From Bursaphelenchus xylophilus (Eukaryota > Nematoda > Chromadorea > Rhabditida > Aphelenchoididae), in assembly GCA_904066235.2 (NCBI GenBank), contig CAJFCV020000004.1:9238001-9302000 (forward strand): a stretch of 64,000 nucleotides of DNA, read 5' to 3'. The translations under genes were made by a program, and so were the position numbers. This document shows positions 1 to 13,545 of the stretch, one piece after another (within the stretch, counting starts at the first letter, position 1; the number at the start of each line of letters is the position of its first letter). The notes under the pieces were generated by a model that was not told the origin of the DNA, ran no database searches, and worked only from the letters and a program-made list of their open reading frames with translations.

Positions 1-765
1 ATCGACAAAATTTTTATGATGATCCTATGTTTGCACAGACCATGGGGTCGCGGGAGTTCCGATTATTTTTAAATGGTCAGTCGGATGTTCTCGTGGGAGT
101 ATTTGGATGCTCTCCTGACTCCTATCTTCTAGCGAGCCGTACAAACTCATCTCGAATAGCGCATGTTCTATGGCATGTGATAACGTCCGAAGAAGAGAGG
201 TTGTTTCATTAACAATAAGAAGTTATTTTTTAACAATACAGTTCGCGCCAAAATGATAGAGCCACTCAGTTTTTCTGGATTTATTATATTATTCTATGGT
301 TAGGTGGCCCAAGCCGGCATAATGCATATATGCAATAACATGATATACCTGCACTACGGCCACCATAACTTAGGACTAGCCATGGCGCCCAATCCAAAAA
401 AAAATCAAAAATTCGGACCTTCGCCCTCGGTCGACGCGTCAAAATGATAGAGCCACCGGATTTTTCTCCTCGGTGGTGACAGGCGGGGATCTGTTGGTAC
501 TGTAGTCTGTTAATATCACTGCTGCAATATAGGCCTTCTAATATGTTTTGAAAGTATTTCCACCCGGATACAACGGTCGGAAAATTTATTTCCGGTCAGT
601 TTTACCCAAAATTTGGAAGATTTTCTAAAGTTCGTGGGAGGCTGAACTACCAAAGCCCCATGCTTTAACTACTCTTTACGCCATAAATTAAAGTATTTGT
701 TGAACAAGTAACTAACTATTCAGGCTGAGCCTTTATTCACACATCCGAATCATCCGTACGCAATC
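1..765. other. Intergenic, with a short direct repeat
   Basis: No convincing gene is visible. A block containing AAAATGATAGAGCCAC occurs twice in the same orientation, at about 241-276 and 434-470, each preceded by CGCG(C/T)C and followed by a TTTTTCT run. This looks like a dispersed or tandem repeat fragment. The right edge holds a TTTATT at 732-737, which on the minus strand is an AATAAA polyadenylation signal for the receptor gene that follows. Confidence 0.5.
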
Positions 766-3267
766 TCACGTTGTAATCAACGTCACGCGTCGTTGTGAGA
801 CCTCGGTGGTCGTGTAGATCGACGGTACCTCGGCCACATTACCGCCGCTCATTCTCAGATAAGCCTTCTTGACGTAGGTGCGATAGGGCTTGATAAAGTA
901 CAAGATCATCACACAATCCAGCGTTGTTTGAGTCAACACCGGGAACGTACAATAAACCAGCAGCGTAGGCAGATAGCGTACACCGAGGAACGGCGCGATA
1001 AAATAAAAGGCGCCGGGAATGGCCAATGTGGCCAGCGCCACTCCGAACTGAGCCACCAGCGACCAGAACAACATCAGCTGCATTCGCTGAGTGTTCATGG
1101 AAAAATTGGACTTCCGTATGCAACGATACATCACTGTAGTTGCAACCACCACAGAGGCGACGATAAAGAAGATGATGTAGATCAGACTGTAGACTCCTTC
1201 GCCTAGTCTTGTACCGTTTCCGAAGCAGAGCGTGTTCGGGTATTTCTCGTAGATTTGGAAGAAGAAAGGGTCTTCTTTAATCAAGACTTTTTTTACCCTT
1301 TCTTGATCGGGGAATCTGAAGCATAGGGGTATCTAAAAATACGAATAAATTGTGGACGTCTTGGTTAGAAACACAGAGAAGCTGACTAAAAAGGGAAGTA
1401 CCACAACTGCTACGCCTCCTAAAAAATCTTTGCAGATGTAGGAAAAATGCTCATTAAAATTCAGACTGTCTACGATAGAAAGATTTATTAACCTTTTGGT
1501 TCCAAAATTCTCAAAAAACCGCCGCATTTCACCACCGTCTCACCTAAAATCCCGGGTTTCATTCGGCAAAACGCAAGGTAGGTGGCGCTTGATAGGTCAT
1601 GGAGAAGCTCAATCTCACCTTGCGACAAGTTTAATTTTAATTTGAGGGCTCTGACTTTGACCACTTCCCTTGTAAGCAGAAAACACCTACGAATATGATG
1701 GCGCAATGGAACCCCACAAAGAGCACAAACAATCCAACGATCTCACGCGCTCCCAAGCTCACTTTCCCTTTCAATCGAAACCACGAGCTTGGAGGAATCG
1801 ACTGGACAAAACGATAGGCGAATTGAAATGCGAGCGAAGACCCGCGGCCCACCATGATAAACGTGCCGACGAATAGCATCGTTTTCATGGCTGACTGGTC
1901 CAGCGGAAACACAATACCAACACCAAAGTAGCAAGGGACGGGGAACAGTGTGACTGGGCATATAACATTCCCCATGATGTCGAAGAGGAGCGACCAGAAC
2001 AGCTCGTTGATCAAGTAGTAGCGATAGGTCTTCATCGTGTGGGTTCGGGCTGAAAGTATCGATTGTTGGAAGTGGCTAGGCTGGGATTTAGAGTGTGTGT
2101 TTTTTCATAAAACAATGATCTTGTTATGTTGTATTTTTGAAAATTTTTTTTGGACTCCTCGGTCTGAGAGATCGCTAGAATGAATAAAGCCTTCAAAAAA
2201 ATATCTCTGGCCTTCCTGGTTGAAGTACAATCTGGGCAGCTGAAAATCTTGGAAAATGTCGCGCAAAAATAAAAAATTCAGGCGTACGGAGTACAGTGTA
2301 TATATATTTCCAAAAAAAGTCGACATTCACTAAAGAGCGCAGTACGCAGAACTATTTAGAGGTCGTGGTTCATGTACCACGTCACGCCAAATAGGGTAAA
2401 TCGGGCTCTTCTACGATTTGGCTTTCGTCACAAACAAAAAAGCGCAGACGAAGGATATTGCATACTTCTTACATAGGTAAAAATGCTCTTAAAGTTTTGT
2501 CAAATTTGAGCGTCGCATTTGGGGCACTTTCCCTATTTTAATATTTAGTGGAAAAATCAATTAAAATTGATTTTTCCACTAAACTATTGGACAAAAGACC
2601 ATTTTGACGAGGAGCCTTTTTTGGTATGAAGTGCCTACATGGCGGAATCAATCTACTGACAGAAAATGACTATTTTGCATCGGGGAAGTATCAGAAAATG
2701 TGGCAAAATACCTCCTTCTCCAAATGAAAAATCTCCAATCTCAAAAACGCGCGCGCTCTTTTTGTAGAAGAATACCTTCAAAACGGACATTTTTTTAGTT
2801 GAAGAGTGAGGCATTTTGCTTCATTTTTTGATACTTCCCGGACACAAAATGGCACGTTTCTTGCCACTGGATCAGGTCCGTCTCTGTAATGGTCACTTTC
2901 GAGGAAAGTATTATCTAGGTTTGTGATGGGATATAAAAAGCAAAATGTAAGCCGCTTTGAAAAATGTAGGGTCAAAAGGAAATGGGTAAAAAAATCCTAA
3001 AAAAACGGCAGAAACAGATGCTTTTTGAATTGGAGAATTACATTTTCGGCCAATCGACGCATTAAACTCTTTGTATGCTTCAAAACAGCGTTATACCTGG
3101 CGTTAGGCTAACAATGATATATTTGAAAAGTTTGACATCTTACTTTTAACCATTACCGTGATCGTCCCAGTGAACAGAAGAAAAGTAAGCACCAAGACCA
3201 CAGTGTCGTAGAGTGAATATCGCCTCAATAAAACGTCCGACGGCATTTCGTCCGGCGACAACAGCAT
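766..3267 (-). CDS. Srh-family seven-transmembrane chemoreceptor
   Basis: Probable nematode serpentine chemoreceptor of the Srh (Str superfamily) type, expected in the membrane of chemosensory cilia. I model three exons on the minus strand: 3144-3267, 1691-2049 and 766-1332. Splice phases agree (phase 1 donor AAAA|GTAAGA, then phase 0) and give 349 residues, the usual Srh size. Features seen: a first membrane segment near residues 20-40; the family-like MKTYRYYLINELFWS and PVTLFPVPCYFG stretches at the second segment; the loop FRFPDQERVKKVL resembling the conserved Srh PDQEE region; several further hydrophobic segments; and KPYR after the last segment. An AATAAA (minus strand) lies about 30 nt past the stop. 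Intron 1 holds a Tc1-like MITE and intron 2 a Tc5-like fragment. The reading frame is open, so it is probably functional. The family call rests on remembered family motifs, not an alignment. Confidence 0.85.
2655..2888. mobile_element. Tc1-like MITE, degenerate copy (family A)
   Basis: Palindromic repeat related to six other copies in this window. The right end (TGCCACTGGATCAGGTCC then CTGTA) is well preserved. The left end is eroded but keeps TTTTGCAT..GGGAAGTATCA. The centre carries the family's GCGCGCTCTTTTTG segment. It sits in intron 1 of the Srh gene. Confidence 0.7.
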
Positions 3268-4977
<1,710 letters not shown>

Positions 4978-4984
4978 TATAAAA
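4978..4984 (+). promoter_or_regulatory. TATA box of ShKT gene
   Basis: TATAAAA, 50 nt upstream of the ATG at 5028, at a good distance for a core promoter with a short leader. Confidence 0.6.
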
Positions 4985-5027
4985 TGGCGGGATTCATTGT
5001 TGTCTGTATTCAGTATTAACGTTCGAC

Positions 5028-6018
5028 ATGAGCTCACTTCGATTGCCTGTTTTTGTCACTTTTGTGCTACTTTGTAAAATTTATTGGGCCGACGCAGCAA
5101 GTTCCAGTTCAACTGCCGCATCAACAGCATCTGGAGCGGCGGCCGCCTCTGGCGCCACGAGCGGCGGCTCATGCGCTGATGTGGCGTTGAATTGCCCAAT
5201 GCTTTCGAAACTTTGCAATAACCCGACGTATGTGGTGATTCTCACGGAACAGTGTCCCAAAACCTGCGGTATTTGCACGAGCTGCAAGGACAGTCGAGAA
5301 AGGTATATTTTTTGGCTGAAAAAGGAAGAGTAGTAAGGGCAATGCTCAGGGTTGCTTTATAATATTTCTTATATTTTGCATATAGGCTGTGAGTTTTATA
5401 GCAATTTTTGAAAGTCCTAGCTCAAGCTTTGCAGAGTGAGCCGAGATATTGAAAGACCTTTGCGGCCGAGAGAGTGCAAAAGACGCAGAGGGCGGTCAAA
5501 GAGGAAACGGTTTTTTCCGTTTCTTTGCCATCTTCTCGTATGAAAAAGTTTTTTTTGTAGATAACCTCTCGAATGGAAACAGGTCTAAAGATTTTCATAC
5601 CAAAATCTGCAAAAAAAGGAAATTTTTGCCAACTTTCGGGCTAAAAAACTCGATTTTTTCCCTGCAAACGCGAACTGAGACTCTTGTATCATTCTCACAC
5701 AAATTTAATCTAAACTTGTGCCAAGCTTCACCACAACAGGAACGTCGCAAGTTGTGTAAAAATTGCAAGAAAGAAGGAATCAGAAATGCTGAGCAAGGTC
5801 AACCAAACTAAGGCCAACGGTTGCTCAGAAAGAACTAATTTTTAAACTGCAAGAAAATCAACCCGAAACGGCAGTTAAGAACATATTCTTTCAGCTGCGG
5901 AACCTGGAAGAACAACGGCTTCTGTGAGAGCGCCTACTACACCCAAGAGCAGAAACGCCAATTCTGTGCGAACAGTTGTGATCTTTGCGGCGCTGCGGCA
6001 ACCCCTGCTGCAGGATAA
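5028..6018 (+). CDS. Secreted protein with two ShKT (SXC) domains
   Basis: Two exons, 5028-5302 and 5895-6018, joined in phase 2, encode 132 residues. Residues 1-24 form a signal peptide (hydrophobic core LPVFVTFVLLC). An Ala/Ser-rich linker follows (about 25-50). The first six-Cys domain is CADVALNCPMLSKLC with a C-terminal CPKTCGIC. The second starts at CKDSRES just before the intron and continues CGTWKNNGFC then CANSCDLC, so the intron lies inside it. Both carry the ShKT spacing ending C-x3-C-x2-C. Such proteins in nematodes are secreted cuticle, gland or defence-related proteins; the specific role is not deducible. AATAAA at 6110-6115 fits the transcript end. Confidence 0.88.
5395..5760. 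repeat. Degenerate Tc5-like repeat in ShKT intron
   Basis: The intron holds phrases (AGCTCAAGCTTTGCAGAG, GCCGAGATATT, AAATTTTTGCCAACTTTCGG) that recur in degenerate form near 9270, 15410, 22250 and 44700. Termini are not clear, so boundaries are approximate. Confidence 0.4.
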
Positions 6019-6450
6019 CAACTTCCAGTAATGTTTTTTGGTTATGTGGTAAATTAATATTTATTTTTTTATTCAATTTCATAAATGTTTAAATTGCCGG
6101 TGATAAATCAATAAAACTTACTTTCTTTATTTCATCCAAAAAGTCTTGAGAAACGTTTTGGGTCGACGACGGTTCGGGCCAACACAAAATCGCTCGAAAA
6201 TGAGGCGTATACCAGGTGGTGAAAAAAAGGTTGTTGGAGGTTGGAAAAACCATCGAATGCTTGGCGGACGGTCGGCAAAGGCTTGGTGAACACTTGACAA
6301 AGACTTTTACTATGGCCATTTTTCATAATGTTAGCTATTGTTCAGCTTACTTTTCTTTTTGGTGAGTAATTTTAACATAAAAACAACCAAGACTCGCTCC
6401 AAAAAAAAAGGATCCGCAAGTTTTAGCTGGAAGGTATCCAGTAATATATA
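6019..6450. other. ShKT 3' flank and intergenic
   Basis: Contains the AATAAA at 6110-6115. The rest shows no supported gene. Confidence 0.4.
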
Positions 6451-8200
6451 AGAAGGGTGCGTTATATTATTCCAAAAAGTTTCAAACTTACTTCATTTTT
6501 AGCCTACATGAAATTTTGTGGCCTACTTCAAAATCTGGTCTGCCTAGGTGAAAAAATTTCATGTGGGCGAAAAAAAATTTTTTTTTTTTTGGCATAGGTG
6601 GTTTTTTTTCATGTGGGCGAAAAAAAAATTTTTTTTTTTGGCATAGGTGGTTTCTTTTCATGTGGGCGAATTTTTTTTCTTTTTTTTTGGCATATCAGTC
6701 TGTCGGGAAAATAACGGCGGATCGTCGCGCCTCGGAATCGCCCATCATCGCTTTGCGACGGCGAAGTTTGTGATCTCAGAAATTGGAAAGATGAAGAAAT
6801 GGAAGTAGGCTAAAACCGAGATTTTGGCCTAGTTCATGCAGTCGGTGAAGATGTAGGCCAAACCGAGATTTGGCCTAGTTCATGCAAGCGGTCAGGAACT
6901 AGGCGGAAATCATGGTTTTGGCCTAGTTGATTAAATCGAAGTTGATTAAATCGAACTAGGCCAAAACCATGATTTTCGCCTACTTCCTACCCGCTTGGAT
7001 GAACTAAGCCAAATCCACGTTTCCGTCCAGATCATAGAAAATCCTAAAACATGGAGTTATATATCCAAAAATTCGCAAAATTTTTCTGATTCAGAATATG
7101 TAAAAATTTGTTGCCTAATTTTAGTTTGAAAGGGTGAAAAATTCCTCAAACCTTTTCTCGCAACACCATGAAAATCCCTTTTTGACCAAGTTTTTACCAA
7201 TAAGAAAATAAAAATTCAATGGATAAATGTGTCTTGCCCACAGCAATTTCGCGTCACGGCACGAAAATAATTATTTGGCATTTTGTTCAAGAGGCGTCCT
7301 ATTGGTAAACAAGTTGTTGATTTCGCAATGTTTTTTCAAGCGTGAAAGGACGCCTCTTGAACAGAATGCCAAATAATTATTTCGTGCCGTGACGCGAAAT
7401 TGCTGTGGGCAAGACACATTTATCCATTGAATTTTTATTTTCTTATTGGTAAAAACTTGGTCAAAAAGGGATTTTCATGGTGTTGCGAGAAAAGGTTTGA
7501 GGAATTTTTCACCCTTTCAAACTAAAATTAGGCAACAAATTTTTACATATTCTGAATCAGAAAAATTTTGCGAATTTTTGGATATATAACTCCACCTGTT
7601 TTAGGATTTTCTATGATCTGGACGGAAACGTGGATTTGGCTTAGTTCATCCAAGCGGGTAGGAAGTAGGCGAAAATCATGTTTTTGGCCTAGTTCGATTT
7701 AATCAACTTCGATTTAATCAACTAGGCCAAAACCCAAAATCTCGGTTTGGCCTACATCTTCACCGACTGCATGAACTAGGCCAAAATCTCGGTTTTGGCC
7801 TACATCTTCACCGACTTCACCGACTGCATGAACTAGGCCAAAATCTCGGTTTTAGCCTACTTCCATTTCTTCATCTTTCCAATTTCTGAGATCACAAACT
7901 TCGCCGTCGCAAAGTGATGATGGGCGATTCCGAGGCGCGACGATCCGCCGTTGCTTTCCCGACAGACTGACGTATGAAAAAAAAACCACCTATGCAAAAA
8001 AAAAAAAAAAATTTCGCCCACATGAAAAAAAACCACCTATGCCAAAAAAAATTATTTTTTTTTTGCCCACATGAAAAAAAACCACCTATGCCAAAAAAAA
8101 ATAATTTTTTTTTGCCTAGATTAAAAAAAAACAAAAATTTCATGTAGGCTAAAAATGAAGTAAGTTTGAAACTTTTTGGAATAATATAACGCACCCTTCT
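6451..8200. mobile_element. Foldback element with about 850-bp inverted arms
   Basis: The left arm (6451-7300) is the reverse complement of the right arm (7347-8200), with a 46-base loop. Outer ends read AGAAGGGTGCGTTATATTAT and its complement, flanked on both sides by TATA (6447-6450 and 8201-8204), a possible target duplication. Each arm carries a poly-T/poly-A block with tandem GGCATAGGTGG units, a TATCAGTCTGTCGGGAAA-type MITE end, and CTAGGCCAAAA repeats. The innermost 250 bases resemble the outer part of the element at 51445-52005. No transposase ORF is present, so it is non-autonomous. Confidence 0.85.
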
Positions 8201-8224
8201 TATATGCAAAATGCCTCAAAGAAG

Positions 8225-8345
8225 TCAGGTCAAAACCATTCTTGGGCCTGATCGATCTTATGATTTCTGCTAACTAAGCCTAGCTTGAGGCAACTCAAAG
8301 TACCGTCGACCCGAACTGTCGCTGGCCCGAAAAGTCATAGCCACC
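8225..8345 (-). repeat. Dispersed repeat G, copy 1
   Basis: The reverse complement matches 13940-14070, sharing TTTTCGGG(C/T)CAGCGACAGTT and GGCTTAGTTAGCAGAAAT. Its nature is unknown. Confidence 0.65.
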
Positions 8346-8651
8346 ATTTTTGCGATTTTCGCAGCGACGCGCCAAACCTCAAACTGTAAATTCTCACAAT
8401 CAGGACTTTTGGATGGAGTAGTCCTTTCTGCCAGCCACCTTTTCAAATACTTCATACTAATTCCCAAAAAATATTATGGAAACCTCGGTGTTTTTCTTAC
8501 CGTGAGAATGTGAAAGGTCTCCTTTTTGCTAAATCCGGCAAAATAATGTTATTGTCTTCGTATGGCTTCTAATTACTAATCTTCGAGCCCTCGACAAAAA
8601 CCACTTTATTTGCTTATCCTTTAATTTTAAATATCTATTATTATATTCATC
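8346..8651. other. Intergenic, no gene seen
   Basis: Short AT-rich stretch upstream of the receptor-like gene. No TATA box or other clear signal recognised. Confidence 0.4.
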
Positions 8652-11600
8652 ATGTCCAATTATGGTGACATACCCGTATCAGACTACAAATACGACGACT
8701 TCTTATTTTACTCCAAACTTCTTCGCTTCTTTCTAACTCCGGCCTTATTTTTTGTCGCTGCAGTTTCTCCGAGTCTGATTTATATTACTATCAAAGCGAA
8801 GCATCTGCAGTTTCATATGCGTTTCGGTTATGCTGTAAATTTGTTCAATACATTGTGTTACATCTTGACGTTCACCATGCTCCAACCGAGCTTCTTGCTG
8901 CCCTCGCCGTTCGTGTTGTTTCGGGGCTCTCTTCAGAACCGGTTTTCAGCGGTAAGAATGTAGCTAGTGTTGTATGAGATGAGTGGGCTTTATGTGAATT
9001 GGGAAACTGTAGCAGGAAATCAGTCCCGTGTTTTTTTTTGTAACAGAAATGGTTTGAGATTGAAATTACGAATATAAGACGCATTTAGGATAAGAAACTG
9101 GCGCTCTAATCCTCATATAATACACATTCTTTCTTCAAGAAATTAGTTCTTAATTGGCCGAACCTGCTAGGCTAACAAGGGAAGTACCCGAAGTGCGACG
9201 CTCAGATTTTTATAAAAATTGGCATAGATGGAGATCAGAATTTTCTTATTCGATTGCGAACATCCTAGCTCGCGCTTTGCAGAATCCGCCGAGAAAGAAG
9301 GGCCGGAATATCGAAAAAAATCTTCAAATGCCGACGAATTTCCCTGCAAATCCGCTTGATCTTGGCATTTCGTCCCAGGAGAAAAATATTTTTTTCTCGC
9401 AAGAAATTTTTTCTTGGTAATGTTCAAGACTATTTTGTTGCTTTTATGTGGAATATGGTGTTATTTTCACTTTTTTACACTTGATTCTAGCGCTATTAAT
9501 TGGATTGTCGCCATCCGAGGGGTAAAATGTTTCGTCCTTTGACGAATTTATACAGTTTTTCCTCTGCTGATGGGCAAACCACTCTAATAGTTGCTTTAAA
9601 GTTGTTTAGGAGACATGCAAACGTTCTACGGTCGCGTAGGAACGTAATCATAAGGTAAGTGTTAAAAACATTTTATTTTTTCACTATTTTTCAGTTTATG
9701 CCATTTCAGAAAACAAAGTAAAGGTCCCAAGGTGTTCCGTCAGTGTTCCGATGGTGTACATTCGCTCTTGTTGTTGTTCAGAATTTGCTCACTGAAACAT
9801 ATTAAAGTTTTTGTAACACTTACTTTAAGATTATGTTCATACACGACCGTAGAACGTTTGCATGTCTCCTAAACAACTTTAAAGCAACTATTAGAGTGGT
9901 TTGCCCATCAGCAGAGGAAAAACTGTATAAATTCGTCAAAGGACGAAACATTTTACCCCTCGGATGGCGACAATCCAATTAATAGCGCTAGAATCAAGTG
10001 TAAAAAAGTGAAAATAACACCATATTCCACATAAAAGCAACAAAATAGTCTTGAACATTACCAAGAAAAAATTTCTTGCGAGAAAAAAATATTTTTCTCC
10101 TGGGACGAAATGCCAAGATCAAGCGGATTTGCAGGGAAATTCGTCGGCATTTGAAGATTTTTTTCGATATTCCGGCCCTTCTTTCTCGGCGGATTCTGCA
10201 AAGCGCGAGCTAGGATGTTCGCAATCGAATAAGAAAATTCTGATCTCCATCTATGCCAATTTTTATAAAAATCTGAGCGTCGCACTTCGGGTACTTCCCT
10301 TGTAAATCCAAAAGAGCTTTTCTCGCTGATCGTTAGCACTGCGCCGTGTACATTTTTAGCCAAAAAATTGTTCATTACTTCGGTGAAAAGACGTTTTTTT
10401 TAAATCTCCTTGAATTGACATACGGCCTATGCGCGACTAGCCCTCAAATTTATAGAAAGTATAGATTTGAGCTGCGGTTTGTAAGAAAGCCTGAGCAATT
10501 GCATTTACAGCACATCATTAGCCTTTTTACACTACAGTGACGGACCTGATCCAATGGCAAAAAACGTACAATTTTGCATCCAGAAAGTACCAAAAATATG
10601 GCAAAATGCCTCCCTCTCTAACTAAAGAAAACCCTGTTTTGTAGAGCGCGCCCTTTCCCTCACAAAAAGAGGGGCGCGCTTTTGAAATTAGAATTTTTTC
10701 ACTTGGAGAGGGAGGTATTTATTTTGCTAAATTTTTTGATGCTTCCCGGATAAAAAATTGCACGTTTTTTGCACTGAATCAGGTCGACCACTGCACATTC
10801 CGCTCAATCAACGTAACTTTTTCTGGTGTTCCAGGTCAGTCTCACAATCGCATGGGCCAATCTGTGTTCCGGGATTGTGACCACGGTCGTGATGCGACTT
10901 TTGATGACAATCCAAATGCGAAACGTGACGAGGATATTGATCGGATCGATGCCTTACGTCTTTCTTCACCTTACTGCCATAGTACCCGCCTTGACGTACG
11001 TCATTCTCACCACAAATCCGATATCCAGCGATTTGAAGAGCGAAGATTTGGTGGTGTTCCAAGGACAAGAATGGTTGTTGGATGCTGGAGGGCTTTACTG
11101 TGAGTTTTAGAGAATTTTAAGGGAAAAGATAAGGCATTCTTCGGAAGAAAAATAGGGTTTTCAAATGTACGCACGAGGTTTTTAACCACTAGATATGTGG
11201 ATCCTGTCAAAGAAAAAACGAAATTGTAAGAATGAGGTCAAAACCTTAAGATTTGAACTCAAAAAACATGAAATATAACAATCTAAAAAAGAGAATTAAG
11301 TAGCCGCTAAAATTTCAGCCTTCCCCGCAACCGATTACAACCGAATCTTCTGGATGCTACAAGCCTTTTCCTTTGCGATTGTAATCTTTCTCTTTCTTGT
11401 CCTCGCAATCTTCGAATTCTGTCGACGCCACAAAAACAGCGCGTTCTACATCCTCTGCGTGATCGTGTTCTTCCTCACGCCCTGGACGGTGATATCTTGC
11501 TCCATGTACTTCCGATGGAGGGCTGGCATGCCGATTGTGGAGCTGGCTTGGATGGTGACCTTCATCTTCCCGTTGATGGAAGCAATCGCTATTATTCGAT

Positions 11601-11737
11601 TCATTAGTTGGCAATATTCGTTTTCGTACCTGAGACGGAGAATCTACACGTTCAGTGGGGCTAACGACAATATTAATGGAAGAAACCGGCCCGGTACAAG
11701 TGGTGATCAAAGACCGGTTAGCCGGGATACTGTATGA
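8652..11737 (+). CDS. Seven-transmembrane chemoreceptor-like protein
   Basis: Three exons, 8652-8951, 10835-11099 and 11319-11737, with consistent phases (0, then 1), encode 327 residues. Hydrophobic segments are visible at about residues 28-48, 59-85, 101-120, 134-158, 195-218, 227-247 and 255-280, matching a seven-pass receptor. The C-terminal tail is basic then polar (LRRRIYTF onwards). Segments such as LQFHMRFGYAVN recall the Sra/Srb/Sre-type nematode receptors, but I could not assign a family. The probable role is chemosensory signalling through G proteins. Intron 1 is 1.9 kb because a foldback element and a Tc1-like MITE have inserted; the MITE ends only 41 nt before the exon 2 acceptor. 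AATAAA occurs at 11891-11896. Confidence 0.78.
9176..10302. mobile_element. Tc5-like foldback element in receptor intron 1
   Basis: Begins CAAGGGAAGTACCCGAAGTG and ends with its complement. Arms are about 480 bp (9176-9657 and roughly 9826-10302) around a 170-base centre. It is flanked by TAA on both sides (9173-9175 and 10303-10305), a TNA-type 3-bp duplication. CAAGGGAAG termini with TNA duplications match what is known of the Tc4/Tc5 group. ORFs inside the two arms are mirror images of each other and do not resemble a transposase, so this copy is non-autonomous. Confidence 0.85.
10535..10793. mobile_element. Tc1-like MITE, family A
   Basis: Starts CAGTGACGGACCTGATCCA after TA and ends with the complementary GACCACTG. 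The centre has GCGCGCCCTTT / GAGGGGCGCGC arms. CAGTG termini and TA targets are typical of Tc1/mariner-derived MITEs. Confidence 0.85.
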
Positions 11738-12545
11738 TAATACATATATTTTTTGACACTTTTTTAAATGTGAAATTAAAAGGGAAAGAAGACAGAGTGG
11801 TAATTGTAAGGGACATGTGGCCTATTTTGAAAAAAAAAGTTAGAAAAATGTGTTGAAAACCAAGTAAGCAATCATAAGCGATAATTCGAGAATAAATGCG
11901 GATTCTCAAACCTTGTAGACAAACGTATTCGTTGAGCAGTTGCTTGACTATTCGACAAACAAGTTTTTTATACTAGACGTTCAAAATCTTTTTCGGGGGA
12001 AATCATTTCTCCCCGCAAGGCTTTTTGAAGATCAACCGAGACGCCAGAGAATTTACTACGGTAGAAGAGTTTCATTTATCAAGTAAACAAAGCGCACAAC
12101 GTTTTTTCGTGGATTTTTGACCTGGAGATTGCTACAGCGACAAATTTTAGCAACGGTTGAATATGATTACGGTATACGGTAATAAACATCCATGGTAAAT
12201 AAACGACAATAATTGTCCATACAATAAATTGAAATTTTTCGCTTTTAGGAATTTTCTACAGTACCTATTAAGCATAGAATATGGTTGGCGCAGAATTTCA
12301 TAAAATGAGAAGCTGACTTATGCGTTAGTTCTACCGACCAACCTGTCACAACCTTACAAGGAAAGACTTCTCGTGCGACGATATTTTCTTCGAACTTTTC
12401 ACACAAATCTTTTCGGCCGAAAGAGTGCGCGAAGCTCGGAAAGCGGCCATAAAGCAAAATACTTTTTGGCCATATATTTGCCAGCTTCATTCTGAACAGT
12501 TTGGTTTTATGTGGAGAAATTAGTCTCCTCTGGAGATACTGTGTA
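11738..12545. other. Receptor 3' flank and intergenic, repeat fragment
   Basis: AATAAA at 11891-11896. From about 12340 to 12490 a degenerate Tc5-like fragment is recognisable (TTACAAGGAAAGACTTC, TTCGGCCGAAAGAGTGCGCG). No gene seen. Confidence 0.45.
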
Positions 12546-12801
12546 CAGTGAGAGACCTGATCCAGTGGCAAAAAAACGTACCATTTTGCATCCAGGAAGT
12601 TTCAAAAAATGTGGCAAAATACCTCCCTCTCCAAGTGAAAAACTCAGATTTTAAAAGCGCGTTCGCTCCTTTTGTGAGGAAAAAGGGCGCGCTCTTCAAG
12701 ACAGTTTTTTTTACTTGGGGATGGAAGCATTTTGCCACATTTTTGTTACTTCCCGGATACAAAATGGTACGTTTTTTGCCACTGGATCAGGTCCCCAACT
12801 G
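12546..12801. mobile_element. Tc1-like MITE, family A
   Basis: Left end CAGTGAGAGACCTGATCCAG and right end CTGGATCAGGTCCCCAACTG, flanked by TA on both sides (12544-12545 and 12802-12803). The inner arms carry GAAGTTTCAAAAAATGTGGC and its complement. Confidence 0.88.
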
Positions 12802-13545
12802 TATAGACATGATTACTTTTCGTGCAATTTTTCCTACCTTCGCCTAACAATAAGAGTCTCAGTCGTTTCAACAAATCAAGACGGCCTCGCATCTTTCTTA
12901 CTGTTAGAAGAAGTTTTCTAAATTCGAATCAAAACAAGAGCGTGCAGTAGTTAGTAAAGTATAAATCCGAGTGCTATAGTAATCGTAAAGATCAACTCCG
13001 TCACAACTCAGCGGCCTACAAAAAAGTGTTTGACCTTCTTCATGTCGCTGCAGCTTCCTGAAATTTTGCAACTGAGACTCCGCCCATTTTCTTGACCCTT
13101 ACACGCCAATAATGTCTGGCCTCTCTATCCAAAATTCAAAAAGAAGAACGCTGATTTGTGTGTTTACGTCGATGAACTACCAAAAAATCCGCATCAAAAA
13201 GCTCTGCATATTGATTATGAATCCGATCAGTGGCGACAGAATCGGGGGAAAAAAAACTTTTGAGCGGTTAAATATTGAGCTCTCAAAGACCATTCCCGCA
13301 TTTGGTAAAGACGGTATTCAATTCTGTCTTACCTTTCTCTCCCGATTGATGTTTTTTGCGGTCCAAGACTTGCAATTGCTTCCGATTTTTTCGAAAAAAC
13401 TTTAAAAAACAATTTACGGGAGGCACGAAAAACTCGAATTGAGGGGTGAAAAAAAGACGTTTCGTCGGAGTTGAGTGTGGAAAAAGGTGTTTTCGTGAGA
13501 CGAATTTATCAATCAGAGCGCCACTATACGAACTGCAGCGGCTCC
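12802..13545. other. Intergenic upstream of the F-box gene
   Basis: Only short ORFs without recognisable features. No TATA box found. Confidence 0.35.

Noticed and set aside
9154..10375. ORFs of about 85-105 codons in the receptor intron
   Set aside because: The same peptides appear mirrored in both arms of a foldback element; no transposase or family features.
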